From NCBI GenBank assembly GCA_028704435.1, contig JAQWFL010000007.1, positions 43,194 to 107,193 on the forward strand: 64,000 bases of DNA, in the 5' to 3' direction. Positions 37,320-45,036 of this stretch are shown here, one piece after another. How positions within the stretch are numbered: position 1 is the stretch's first letter; every line of letters begins with the position of its first letter. A model generated the notes under the pieces. It made no database searches, was not told the origin of the DNA, and saw nothing but the letters and a program-made list of their open reading frames with translations. This stretch comes from Anaerostipes sp. GTDB taxonomy: Bacteria > Bacillota > Clostridia > Lachnospirales > Lachnospiraceae. Made by a program: the position numbers and the translations under genes.

Positions 37320-37871
37320 ATGCCAACAAAATCTAACAACATCGGCGGCCGTGGAGGTGCAAGACCGGGAGCCGGCCGCAAGAAATCTCCTGTCAAAGAG
37401 AAAGCGGAGAATGGAAATCCGGGCGGCAGAAAACTGGAGGTTTTAGACATCCCGGACATCGAGGGTGTGGAGATGCCGAAGCCCCATGACTTTTTATCCG
37501 CCGAACAGCGTGACGGCAGCGAACTGCAGGCCGCTGATATATACAGAGAAACATGGGAGTGGCTCAAAAGCATCGGATGCAGTGCAAAGGTATCCAGTCA
37601 GCTTTTGGAGCGATATGCGATGGCATCTGCCCGCTGGATTCAGTGTGAGGAAATGACCAGTAAGCTGGGATTTCTCTCCAAGCATCCGACCACGCAGAAG
37701 CCTATCCCTTCCCCATTTATCAATATCGGGATTAACTATATGAACCAAGCGGTAAGGCTGTGGAATGAGATATTCCAGATTGTGAAGGAAAACTGCAACA
37801 CCGAATACAGCGATGAAGCACCGCAGAATGATGTGATGGAGCGTCTGCTCCGTGCAAGGAAAGGAATGTGA
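37320..37871 (+). CDS. terS: Terminase small subunit, P27 family
   Basis: 183 aa. The basic, glycine-rich N-terminus GRGGARPGAGRKKSP is the P27-family signature and likely binds DNA. The helical core is ETWEWLKSIGCSAKVSSQLL, then ARWIQCEEM and KPIPSPFINIGINYMNQAV. It recognises the packaging site and recruits the large subunit. SD AAGGTGAG precedes ATG 37320. Its large partner is not next to it but starts 5.5 kb downstream. Confidence 0.88.
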   Translation: MPTKSNNIGGRGGARPGAGRKKSPVKEKAENGNPGGRKLEVLDIPDIEGVEMPKPHDFLSAEQRDGSELQAADIYRETWEWLKSIGCSAKVSSQLLERYAMASARWIQCEEMTSKLGFLSKHPTTQKPIPSPFINIGINYMNQAVRLWNEIFQIVKENCNTEYSDEAPQNDVMERLLRARKGM

Positions 37872-37875
37872 CGGC

Positions 37876-38658
37876 ATGATAGAAAAAGTAAATCCGAGCC
37901 ACCCGGATAAGGTGGCAGACCGCATCGCTGGTGCGATTGTGGACTTGGCATACAGAGCCGAGGAAAATCCGAAGATTGCTGTGGAAGTGTTGATTGGACA
38001 TGGCAGGTGTCATGCAATTATCGAAACCACGGCACAACTTTATGAAGCAGATATATGCGATGCCATTGCCCGTATTGCAGGCGATGTGGAAACGGACATT
38101 GTGATTGTTCCGCAGGATACCCATCTGTCTGAAAATCAAGCGGACGGTGTTCGCTGCGGTGATAACGGCATCTTCAAGGGAATGCCGCTGACGGCAGAAC
38201 AGAAAGAACTGTCCGTGGCTGCTCATAATATTTATGAAAAGCATCCGACTGACGGAAAGTACATTCTTGACGGTATCCGCCTGATCATCTGTCAGAGCAA
38301 TACAGAAACGGAAGAACTGAAAAACATATATCCGGGAGCAGAAATCAATCCGCTCGGTGGCTGGACTGGCGGTACGGATGTGGATACGGGAGCCACGAAC
38401 CGTAAGCTCGGTTCTGATATGGCTGACTCGGTAACAGGCGGCGGACTGCACGGCAAGGACTTATCCAAGGCTGATGTGTCCGTCAATATTTATGCTTTCC
38501 TGAAAGCACAGAAAACAGGACAGCCTGTGCAGCTGGTCTGTGCGATTGGTGACAGCGAGGTGGACGGTATCCCTTATGCGGACATCGTGGCACAGGCACG
38601 GGAATACATTGATTCCATCGGCGGCTTTGAGAAGTTTGCTGAATGGGGTCTGTTCTAA
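37876..38658 (+). CDS. Phage S-adenosylmethionine synthetase homologue, short form
   Basis: 260 aa from ATG 37876. NPSHPDKVADRIAGAIVDLA corresponds to the ATP-binding GHPDK helix of MetK; VIVPQDTHLSENQ and GGWTGGTDVDTGATNRKLG, GGGLHGKDLSKADVSVNIYA match the later MetK motifs (GGPxxDAGLTGRK, GGGAFSGKD). Cellular MetK has about 390 residues, so about one third is missing, mainly from the middle. It may still make SAM or another cofactor for the methyltransferase encoded next. First gene of the cargo between the terminase subunits. Confidence 0.75.
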   Translation: MIEKVNPSHPDKVADRIAGAIVDLAYRAEENPKIAVEVLIGHGRCHAIIETTAQLYEADICDAIARIAGDVETDIVIVPQDTHLSENQADGVRCGDNGIFKGMPLTAEQKELSVAAHNIYEKHPTDGKYILDGIRLIICQSNTETEELKNIYPGAEINPLGGWTGGTDVDTGATNRKLGSDMADSVTGGGLHGKDLSKADVSVNIYAFLKAQKTGQPVQLVCAIGDSEVDGIPYADIVAQAREYIDSIGGFEKFAEWGLF

Positions 38659-38672
38659 GGAGGTGTCGGATT

Positions 38673-39908
38673 ATGTCGAAAACAACAACAGAAATGCAGC
38701 TGGTGGCGGTATCCAAATTAGTGCCGTATGTGAATAATGCCAGAACGCATAACGCACAGCAGATTACAAAACTCCGTTCCTCCCTGCGTGAGTTCGGTTT
38801 CATCAATCCCGTCATTATTGACCGGGAATATAATGTGATTGCAGGGCATGGCCGTATCCTTGCTGCAAAGGAAGAAGGCATTGAGGAAGTTCCATGTGTA
38901 TTTGTGGACTATCTTACCCCGGCACAGAAGAAAGCATATATCTTAGCCGACAACCGCATGGCGATGGATGCAGGCTGGGATGAGGAGCTTCTGCGAGTGG
39001 AGATAGAAGCTTTGCAGGCAGAATCCTTTTATGTTGGTCTGACCGGGTTTGATGAAAAGGACATTGCTGAACTTTTCGCAGGAGAAGACGGTGATGCACA
39101 GGATGATGATTTTGATGTGGATGAGGAATTGCAGAAACCGCCTGTTTCCAAGAACGGTGATGTGTGGCTGCTTGGAAATCATCGATTGATCTGTGGGGAC
39201 AGTACCAAGGAAGAAACCTATGCAGTCCTCATGGACGGCAAAAAAGCAAACCTTGTGGTAACGGACCCGCCGTACAACGTCAACTACGAAGGCAGTGCCG
39301 GGAAGATTCAAAATGACAACATGGAGAATGACAAGTTCTATCAGTTCCTGTTTGATGCGTTCCTGAACATGGAAAAGGCAATGGCAGATGATGCCAGCAT
39401 TTATGTGTTCCATGCGGACACAGAGGGACTGAATTTCAGAAAGGCATTCTCGGATGCAGGCTTTTACCTGTCCGGGACGTGTATCTGGAAGAAGCAGAGC
39501 CTTGTGCTTGGCAGGAGTCCATATCAGTGGCAGCATGAACCGTGCCTTTACGGCTGGAAGAAGAAAGGCAAGCATCAGTGGTACTCCGACCGGAAGCAGA
39601 CTACCATATGGGAATTTGATAAGCCGAAGAAGAACGGTGACCATCCGACTATGAAGCCGATTCCGCTGATTGCCTATCCGATTAAGAATTCCAGTATGAG
39701 CAATTGTATCATTCTCGATCCGTTTGGCGGCAGCGGCAGTACCTTGATTGCCTGCGAACAGCTGGGCAGAATCTGTCATACCATTGAGCTGGACGAGAAA
39801 TACTGCGATGTTATCGTAAAACGATACATCGAGCAGGTAGGCTCTGCGGATACCGTATCCGTCATCCGTGACGGCAAGACCATCCGATTTGAGGATTTGG
39901 AACAGTAG
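38673..39908 (+). CDS. ParB-type domain fused to DNA methyltransferase (N4/N6 type)
   Basis: 411 aa from ATG 38673 (SD AAGGAGG). Residues about 8-100 are a ParB/Srx domain (SKLVPYVNNARTHNAQQI, VIAGHGRILAAKEEG). The methyltransferase domain follows, with catalytic TDPPYNVNY near 195 and SAM loop ILDPFGGSGSTLIACE near 350 (motif IV before motif X-I, beta class). It should methylate phage DNA and could shield it from the host restriction system seen here. Target unknown. It follows the MetK homologue by 14 bp, so SAM supply and use are coupled. Confidence 0.88.
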   Translation: MSKTTTEMQLVAVSKLVPYVNNARTHNAQQITKLRSSLREFGFINPVIIDREYNVIAGHGRILAAKEEGIEEVPCVFVDYLTPAQKKAYILADNRMAMDAGWDEELLRVEIEALQAESFYVGLTGFDEKDIAELFAGEDGDAQDDDFDVDEELQKPPVSKNGDVWLLGNHRLICGDSTKEETYAVLMDGKKANLVVTDPPYNVNYEGSAGKIQNDNMENDKFYQFLFDAFLNMEKAMADDASIYVFHADTEGLNFRKAFSDAGFYLSGTCIWKKQSLVLGRSPYQWQHEPCLYGWKKKGKHQWYSDRKQTTIWEFDKPKKNGDHPTMKPIPLIAYPIKNSSMSNCIILDPFGGSGSTLIACEQLGRICHTIELDEKYCDVIVKRYIEQVGSADTVSVIRDGKTIRFEDLEQ

Positions 39909-39990
39909 TGTGGTATTCGTGCTTTCCGGTATCGTGTATTATTCACAACTCCCGGTCTTTTTATTGCGATATATTCTCCTACAGAATGAC

Positions 39991-40034
39991 TTGCTATTTA
40001 TCGCCTTTAGAGTGATATATGTAGTACCGAAAAA
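39991..40034 (+). promoter_or_regulatory. Promoter-operator element family 2, copy 1
   Basis: -35 TTGCTA (39991-39996) and -10 TGATAT (40013-40018) with 16-bp spacer, then ATGTAGTACCGAAAAA. It shares ATGACTTGCTAT and the TTTAGAG...TACC block with copies at 41085, 42991 and 61056. It drives ATG 40052. Confidence 0.65.
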
Positions 40035-40051
40035 CAAAGGAGGTACTTACC

Positions 40052-40801
40052 ATGAAAGTTATTTACAACATTACCGACAGAAAGCCTTTTGTAAAGGCAT
40101 TGGAAGAAATCACAGGGGCAAAGGCAGTCTACATGAAAACCCCGACCTACGCATACACGGTGGATTATTTTACCGTGACCCGCGAGGGCAACCTTGCCTT
40201 CAATGACATGGCAGACAGCGAGGAAATCGAGCGAGTGCTTGAAGAACTTGACCAGAGAGGTTTCCACTGCGAGAGTTCCGAATACGATGAACCTCAGCCG
40301 GAAACGGGCTGTGAGGAGCCTTTGGAGGACTGCCCGCCTGCATACGGAGTGCCGGAAACCGAGCCGCAGGGCGAAACTGTGGGGCTTACGGTGGCAATGC
40401 CGCTGGACAAGGTACTGGTCGGCAACCTCACAAACCTCTTGGAAGCCAAGGGCGGCCTTATCAAAAAGGCACTGGGAATCAGCGAGCTGCCGATTGAAAT
40501 TACAGAGGAGCAGATTTCCTTCCCTTGGTTTCCTGATGGCTTGGATGCTGACACGGTCAAAGCCTATACCGATTTCATCGCCGCCTTGTGCAGGATGAGC
40601 CGGGAACAGAAACGCATCTCCAACACCGAAAAAGCGGTGGAGAATGAAAAATACGCATTCAGATGCCTGCTCCTTCGGCTGGGATTTGTGGGTGCCGAGT
40701 ACAAGGCAGATCGAAAAATCCTGCTGAAGAATCTGACAGGCAGCAGTGCTTTCAAGAGCGGTGCGAAAAAGGAGGCGGCAGAAGATGAGATTTCCGAGTA
40801 A
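40052..40801 (+). CDS. Phage 'virulence-related' protein with shared C-terminal module
   Basis: 249 aa. An N-terminal alpha/beta part (MKVIYNITDRKPFVKALEEI.. YTVDYFTVTREG) and an acidic linker (about 85-115), then GLTVAMPLDKVLVGNLTNLL and a last part YAFRCLLLRLGFVGAEYKA..ILLKNLTGSSAFKSG. That end closely matches the last 40 residues of the amidoligase at 41157. Similar proteins are called virulence-related in Clostridia phages without known function. SD AAAGGAGG before ATG 40052, under element family 2 copy 1. Confidence 0.65.
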   Translation: MKVIYNITDRKPFVKALEEITGAKAVYMKTPTYAYTVDYFTVTREGNLAFNDMADSEEIERVLEELDQRGFHCESSEYDEPQPETGCEEPLEDCPPAYGVPETEPQGETVGLTVAMPLDKVLVGNLTNLLEAKGGLIKKALGISELPIEITEEQISFPWFPDGLDADTVKAYTDFIAALCRMSREQKRISNTEKAVENEKYAFRCLLLRLGFVGAEYKADRKILLKNLTGSSAFKSGAKKEAAEDEISE

Positions 40802-41012
40802 AGAAACGGTCGAGCGGGTACGCAGTCAGTACCCAGCAGGAACGAGAGTGGAGCTGGTGCAGATGGACGATATGCAGGCTCCGCCAGTTGGTACAAAAGG
40901 AACCGTATGGGGTGTGGATGATACCGCATCCATCATGGTTCACTGGGACAACGGCAGCGGCCTGAATGTGGTCTATGGCGAGGACAGATGCAGGATAATC
41001 CATGAGAAATAA
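40785..41012 (+). CDS. DUF4314 protein
   Basis: 75 aa from ATG 40785 (SD GGAGGCGG), overlapping the previous gene by 17 bp. PAGTRVELVQMDDMQAPPVG then GTKGTVWGVDDTASIMVHWD is an SH3-like small beta barrel typical of DUF4314. Function unknown; common in cargo of Clostridia phages and conjugative elements. Confidence 0.75.
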   Translation: MRFPSKETVERVRSQYPAGTRVELVQMDDMQAPPVGTKGTVWGVDDTASIMVHWDNGSGLNVVYGEDRCRIIHEK

Positions 41013-41084
41013 CCGCCATAAAATGCACAGTTTCATCGGCTTCACAGGGGCAGATATTTGTCCAGTATATATCGCTGAAATGAC

Positions 41085-41129
41085 TTGCTATTATGTGGTT
41101 TTAGAGCGAATATGTGTACTACCAAAAGG
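41085..41129 (+). promoter_or_regulatory. Promoter-operator element family 2, copy 2
   Basis: -35 TTGCTA (41085-41090), 17-bp spacer, -10 GAATAT (41108-41113), then GTGTACTACCAAAAGG. It precedes the amidoligase start at 41157. Confidence 0.7.
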
Positions 41130-41156
41130 AAAACACACCAAACGGAGGTACATACG

Positions 41157-42104
41157 ATGAACGAAAAAATCACAAGACAGGTTGAAGAAATGAAACAGCA
41201 GACCATCGGAGTTGAGGTCGAGATGAACGGCATTACAAGGGACAAGGCAGCAAGGCTTGCAGCCACCTACTTCGGTACAGGCAGATATGAAAACACAGCT
41301 GGGCGCAACGGCTACAGCACTTGGTCAGCTTGGGATGGGAGTGGCAGAGAGTGGAAATTCCAAAAGGATGTCAGCATCGCGGGATGCGACAGCGAGAAAT
41401 GCGAACTGGTAACCCCAATCCTTCACTACGCAGACATCGAGGTTTTGCAGGAACTTATCCGACAGCTTCGCCACGCAGGAGCGAAAAGCGATGCCACAAG
41501 GGGCTGCGGAGTCCACATCCACATCGGTGCAAACGGACATACCCCACAGACCATGAGAAACCTTGCCAACATCATGGCAAGCCACGAAAGCCTGATAGCT
41601 GATGCCCTTGACCTCGACAGAGGAAGGATGCACCGCTACTGCCGCACGGTTGACCCTCGGTTCTTGGAGCAGGTCAACAAGAAAAAGCCAAAGACAATGG
41701 CGGCACTTGCAGACATCTGGTACACATCCAACGGAGCCAACTACGGCAGAGACCACCATTACAACGACAGCCGCTACCATATGCTTAACTACCATGCGAC
41801 CTTCACAAAAGGGACCATCGAGTTTAGACTTTTCCAGTTCGATGCTCCGGCAGACGGCAAGCTGAACGGACTTCATGCCGGACAGCTGAAAAGCTACATT
41901 CAACTTTGCCTTGCACTGAGCCAGATGGCAAAGACAGTAAAGAGTGCCAGCCCAAAGCCACAGCAGAATGAGAATCCGAAATACGCCATGAGGACTTGGC
42001 TCCTCCGACTCGGCTTCATCGGAGAGGAATTCAAGACGGCAAGAGAAATTCTTACCAAGAGACTGGCAGGAGATACAGCCTTCAGAAACGGCAGAGCCGC
42101 TTGA
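41157..42104 (+). CDS. Phage amidoligase (COOH-NH2 ligase, Amidoligase_2)
   Basis: 315 aa from ATG 41157 (SD CGGAGGT). The glutamine-synthetase-like fold is seen in TIGVEVEMNGI (metal-binding E-x-E), CELVTPILHYADIE, GVHIHIGANGHT (HxH) and GTIEFRLFQFD (E-x-R). Such ligases form amide bonds between carboxylates and amines with ATP; pairing with a gamma-glutamylcyclotransferase gene, as here, has been described for phages and suggests a gamma-glutamyl or peptide modification cycle. The last 40 residues match the end of the protein at 40052. Confidence 0.85.
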   Translation: MNEKITRQVEEMKQQTIGVEVEMNGITRDKAARLAATYFGTGRYENTAGRNGYSTWSAWDGSGREWKFQKDVSIAGCDSEKCELVTPILHYADIEVLQELIRQLRHAGAKSDATRGCGVHIHIGANGHTPQTMRNLANIMASHESLIADALDLDRGRMHRYCRTVDPRFLEQVNKKKPKTMAALADIWYTSNGANYGRDHHYNDSRYHMLNYHATFTKGTIEFRLFQFDAPADGKLNGLHAGQLKSYIQLCLALSQMAKTVKSASPKPQQNENPKYAMRTWLLRLGFIGEEFKTAREILTKRLAGDTAFRNGRAA

Positions 42105-42112
42105 AGGGTGCG

Positions 42113-42243
42113 GGTGTCCAGTGGACACCTCTGCGAAGTAGAAGCACCGACCGAGTCGACAGACGAGACCAGCAGGAGTTAGCCTCCTGCCACCTTACTT
42201 CCGACCGCTTCGGCGGTCTTAAGGTGGTAGGAGGGTGATCCCT
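42113..42243 (+). ncRNA. Candidate structured RNA between amidoligase and cyclotransferase genes
   Basis: Consecutive perfect stems: GGTGTC/GACACC (42113-42129), GCAGGAG/CTCCTGC (42172-42190), and a nested hairpin with outer CCACCTTA/TAAGGTGG (42190-42227) and inner GACCGC-TTCG-GCGGTC (42203-42218, UUCG tetraloop). AGGG/CCCT follows at 42232-42242. It lies wholly between genes, just before the cyclotransferase ribosome site, so it may be a cis leader or a separate RNA. Confidence 0.5.
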
Positions 42244-42264
42244 TCGGAAAGGATGGATACCATT

Positions 42265-42750
42265 ATGAAGAAACAATATTACATTGCCTACGGCAGCAAC
42301 TTAAACATCCGTCAGATGAGGATGCGGTGCCCATCGGCACGAATCATCGGAACAGCGGAAATCAAGGATTATGAACTGCTTTTCAAAGGCAGTCAGACTG
42401 GTGCTTACCTTACCATTGAACCCAAACTTGGGGCGAGTGTTCCCGTGGCCGTCTGGTCGGTGACCGATGAGGATGAAGCGGCTCTTGACCGCTACGAGGG
42501 TTTCCCTACCTTCTACTACAAGAAGGAAATACAGCTGCCGATTAAGGGCATCAAGTCCGGCAAGACCAGAGTCCGAGACTGCTTCGTGTATATCATGCAT
42601 GAGGAGCGGAGCATCGGAGTTCCGTCACTTAGCTATGTGAGCATCTGTATTGAGGGGTACATCAGTTTTGGCTTTGATGAGCATTTCCTTGCAGAAGCAC
42701 AGATAAAATCGGAGGAGGCATATGAACATGGAAAAAAGAGAAACCGCTGA
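42265..42750 (+). CDS. Gamma-glutamylcyclotransferase (AIG2/GGCT-like)
   Basis: 161 aa from ATG 42265 (MKKQYYIAYGSNLN); ATG 42253 is also possible but sits directly on GGAAAGG. YIAYGSNL is the substrate-binding loop of the GGCT fold, and LDRYEGFP holds the catalytic-type Glu. FVYIMHEE follows. It releases 5-oxoproline from gamma-glutamyl amines or peptides. Next to the amidoligase it may undo or finish that enzyme's product. A folded spacer lies between the two. Confidence 0.85.
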   Translation: MKKQYYIAYGSNLNIRQMRMRCPSARIIGTAEIKDYELLFKGSQTGAYLTIEPKLGASVPVAVWSVTDEDEAALDRYEGFPTFYYKKEIQLPIKGIKSGKTRVRDCFVYIMHEERSIGVPSLSYVSICIEGYISFGFDEHFLAEAQIKSEEAYEHGKKRNR

Positions 42751-42931
42751 AATCAAAATCTGCCCACGCTGCGGCAAAGCCTACCACGGTTCGCCTGCCC
42801 TTTCGAGGGCAGACAACAAGACCCTTATCTGCCCGGACTGCGGGACCAGAGAAGCCTTGGAGAGCATCGGTGTAAAGCCGTCCGAGCAGGAAGAAATCCT
42901 CGAAACAATCCACCGCTCCATGCGTAGATAA
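42728..42931 (+). CDS. Zinc-ribbon protein
   Basis: 67 aa from ATG 42728 (9 bases after GGAGG; ATG 42722 is too close). Two cysteine pairs, CPRCGKAY and CPDCGTRE, 27 residues apart, form a zinc ribbon. A helical tail follows. Likely nucleic-acid or protein binding. Overlaps the cyclotransferase by 23 bp. Confidence 0.7.
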   Translation: MEKRETAEIKICPRCGKAYHGSPALSRADNKTLICPDCGTREALESIGVKPSEQEEILETIHRSMRR

Positions 42932-42990
42932 ATCTGTAAAATACACTGTTTTCCTATTAAAAGATTGTGTAGTATATGCTCAGAATTGAG

Positions 42991-43035
42991 TGGATATATA
43001 GTGCTTTCAGCGGTAGTATGTGTACTACCGAAAGG
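42991..43035 (+). promoter_or_regulatory. Promoter-operator element family 2, copy 3
   Basis: -10 TAGTAT (43014-43019) with a weak -35 TGGATA 17 bp upstream. Here the dyad is perfect: GGTAGTA-TGTG-TACTACC (43012-43029). The TTTCAGCGG block and CCGAAAGGGAAAACA tail match the other copies. Precedes ATG 43063. Confidence 0.7.
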
Positions 43036-43062
43036 GAAAACAACAAACGGAGGTAAACGAAT

Positions 43063-43305
43063 ATGTGGAGCGAAGGAACGATTGGAGTAAAGAACGAGGA
43101 TGGGAAATACACGGCGGTGCATTACTGGTGCAAACACTTTGATGAGCCAAGCGAAGAGTATGGCATTGACGGCGGCAGGATTTCCAAGCTGATGCTGAAG
43201 CAGGACGGCACGGTGGTCTATAATTATGACAGAGGACTGGACATTGCACCGCAGACCAAGGAAGCGGAGCAGGCACTTGCCATTCTGATGCACGAACATA
43301 ACTAA
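43063..43305 (+). CDS. Hypothetical phage protein
   Basis: 80 aa, SD CGGAGGT before ATG 43063. GTIGVKNEDGKYTAVHYWCK.. GIDGGRISKLMLKQDGTVVY suggests a small beta-rich fold with a helical end (EQALAILMHEHN). Not a family I can name. Under element family 2 copy 3, directly before the large terminase. Confidence 0.6.
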   Translation: MWSEGTIGVKNEDGKYTAVHYWCKHFDEPSEEYGIDGGRISKLMLKQDGTVVYNYDRGLDIAPQTKEAEQALAILMHEHN

Positions 43306-43417
43306 GGATTTTTACAACTGAAAATTCCAAGAACGGAGCCAATTGGCTCTGTATCTTGTTACGAAGGCTTGCCGATGGCGGGTCATTTTTTATGCCAAAA
43401 CGAAGGAGGTGGCACAC

Positions 43418-45019
43418 TTGCGAAAACTGAAAAAATACAGACCTACCAAGTTCAAGGTAAAAGACAGCCACTATGATGAGGATGCGGCGGACTTCGCTGT
43501 TGCCTTCATCGAGAGCCTTTGCCACACAAAAGGAACATGGGCAGGAAAACCATTTGAACTGATCGATTGGCAGGAGCAGATTATCCGAGATTTATTCGGA
43601 ACGCTGAAACCCAACGGGTATCGGCAGTTCAATACCGCCTATGTGGAAATTCCAAAGAAGATGGGAAAGTCGGAGCTGGCGGCGGCAGTCGCACTTCTTC
43701 TGACCTGCGGGGACGGAGAAGAACGAGCCGAGGTTTACGGCTGTGCAGCTGACATACAGCAGGCCACCATCGTATTTGATGTGGCGGCGGATATGGTGCG
43801 GATGTGTCCGGCACTGTCCAAGAGAGTGAAGATACTGACCTCGCAGAAACGAATCATCTATACGCCTACAAACAGCTTCTACCAAGTGCTGTCGGCAGAA
43901 GCCTACTCCAAGCATGGCTTTAATATACACGGGGTGGTATTCGATGAGCTGCATACCCAGCCGAACCGAAAGCTGTTTGATGTTATGACCAAGGGTTCCG
44001 GCGATGCCCGTATGCAGCCGCTGTATTTCCTTATTACAACAGCCGGGACGGACACCAATTCCATCTGCTATGAAACACATCAGAAAGCAAAGGATATTCT
44101 GGAGGGAAGAAAAATTGACCCAACCTTCTACCCTGTGATTTACGGTGCGGATGAAGCAGATGATTGGACAGACCCAAAGGTATGGAAGAAAGCCAATCCG
44201 TCCCTTGGCATCACAGTCGGTATGGATAAGGTCAAAGCAGCCTGCGATTCAGCAAAGCAGAATCCGGGCGAAGAGAACTCCTTCCGACAGCTTCGTCTGA
44301 ACCAATGGGTCAAGCAGGCAATCCGCTGGATGCCGATGGACAAATGGGACAAATGTTCCTTTGCAGTCAGCGAGGAGGACTTGGAAGGCCGTGTCTGCTA
44401 CGGCGGTCTTGACCTTTCCAGCACCACGGATATTACGGCATTCTCATTGGTGTTCTCACCGCTTGATGAAGAGGACAAATTCAGTGTTCTGCCTTTCTTC
44501 TGGGTGCCGGAGGAAACCCTCGACCTGCGTGTCCGCCGTGATCATGTTCCCTATGATGTGTGGGAGAGGCAGGGATATTTGCAGACCACGGAGGGCAATG
44601 TGGTGCATTACGGCTACATAGAGAAGTTCATCGAAAGTTTAGGCGAACGGTTCAATATCCGGGAAATTGCCTTTGACCGCTGGGGTGCTGTGCAGATGGT
44701 GCAGAACCTTGAGGGCATGGGATTTACAGTCGTTCCATTCGGACAGGGTTTCAAGGATATGAGTCCTCCGACCAAGGAACTGATGAAGCTGGTGCTGGAG
44801 CAAAAGATTGCCCACGGCGGGCACCCGGTTCTTAGATGGAATATGGACAACATCTTCATCCGAACTGACCCTGCCGGAAACATCAAGGCAGACAAGGAAA
44901 AATCCACGGAGAAGATTGACGGTGCCATTGCCACGATTATGGGACTGGACAGAGCCATCCGCTGTGGAAATGACACTGGGGATTCCGTGTATAACCATCG
45001 CGGGATTTTGTTTATTTAG
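43418..45019 (+). CDS. terL: Terminase large subunit
   Basis: 533 aa from TTG 43418, chosen for SD AAGGAGGT 7 bases upstream; earlier in-frame starts have none. ATPase: Walker A-like EIPKKMGKSELAA near residue 80, Walker B VVFDELHTQ near 174 with catalytic Glu, TTAGTDTNS coupling motif. Nuclease: GGLDLSSTTDITAF near 330, AFDRWGA near 420, and DGAIATIMG near the end supply the RNase H-type acidic residues. It packages phage DNA into heads. Confidence 0.9.
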   Translation: MRKLKKYRPTKFKVKDSHYDEDAADFAVAFIESLCHTKGTWAGKPFELIDWQEQIIRDLFGTLKPNGYRQFNTAYVEIPKKMGKSELAAAVALLLTCGDGEERAEVYGCAADIQQATIVFDVAADMVRMCPALSKRVKILTSQKRIIYTPTNSFYQVLSAEAYSKHGFNIHGVVFDELHTQPNRKLFDVMTKGSGDARMQPLYFLITTAGTDTNSICYETHQKAKDILEGRKIDPTFYPVIYGADEADDWTDPKVWKKANPSLGITVGMDKVKAACDSAKQNPGEENSFRQLRLNQWVKQAIRWMPMDKWDKCSFAVSEEDLEGRVCYGGLDLSSTTDITAFSLVFSPLDEEDKFSVLPFFWVPEETLDLRVRRDHVPYDVWERQGYLQTTEGNVVHYGYIEKFIESLGERFNIREIAFDRWGAVQMVQNLEGMGFTVVPFGQGFKDMSPPTKELMKLVLEQKIAHGGHPVLRWNMDNIFIRTDPAGNIKADKEKSTEKIDGAIATIMGLDRAIRCGNDTGDSVYNHRGILFI

Positions 45020-45036
45020 GAAGGAGCGTGATTTTT

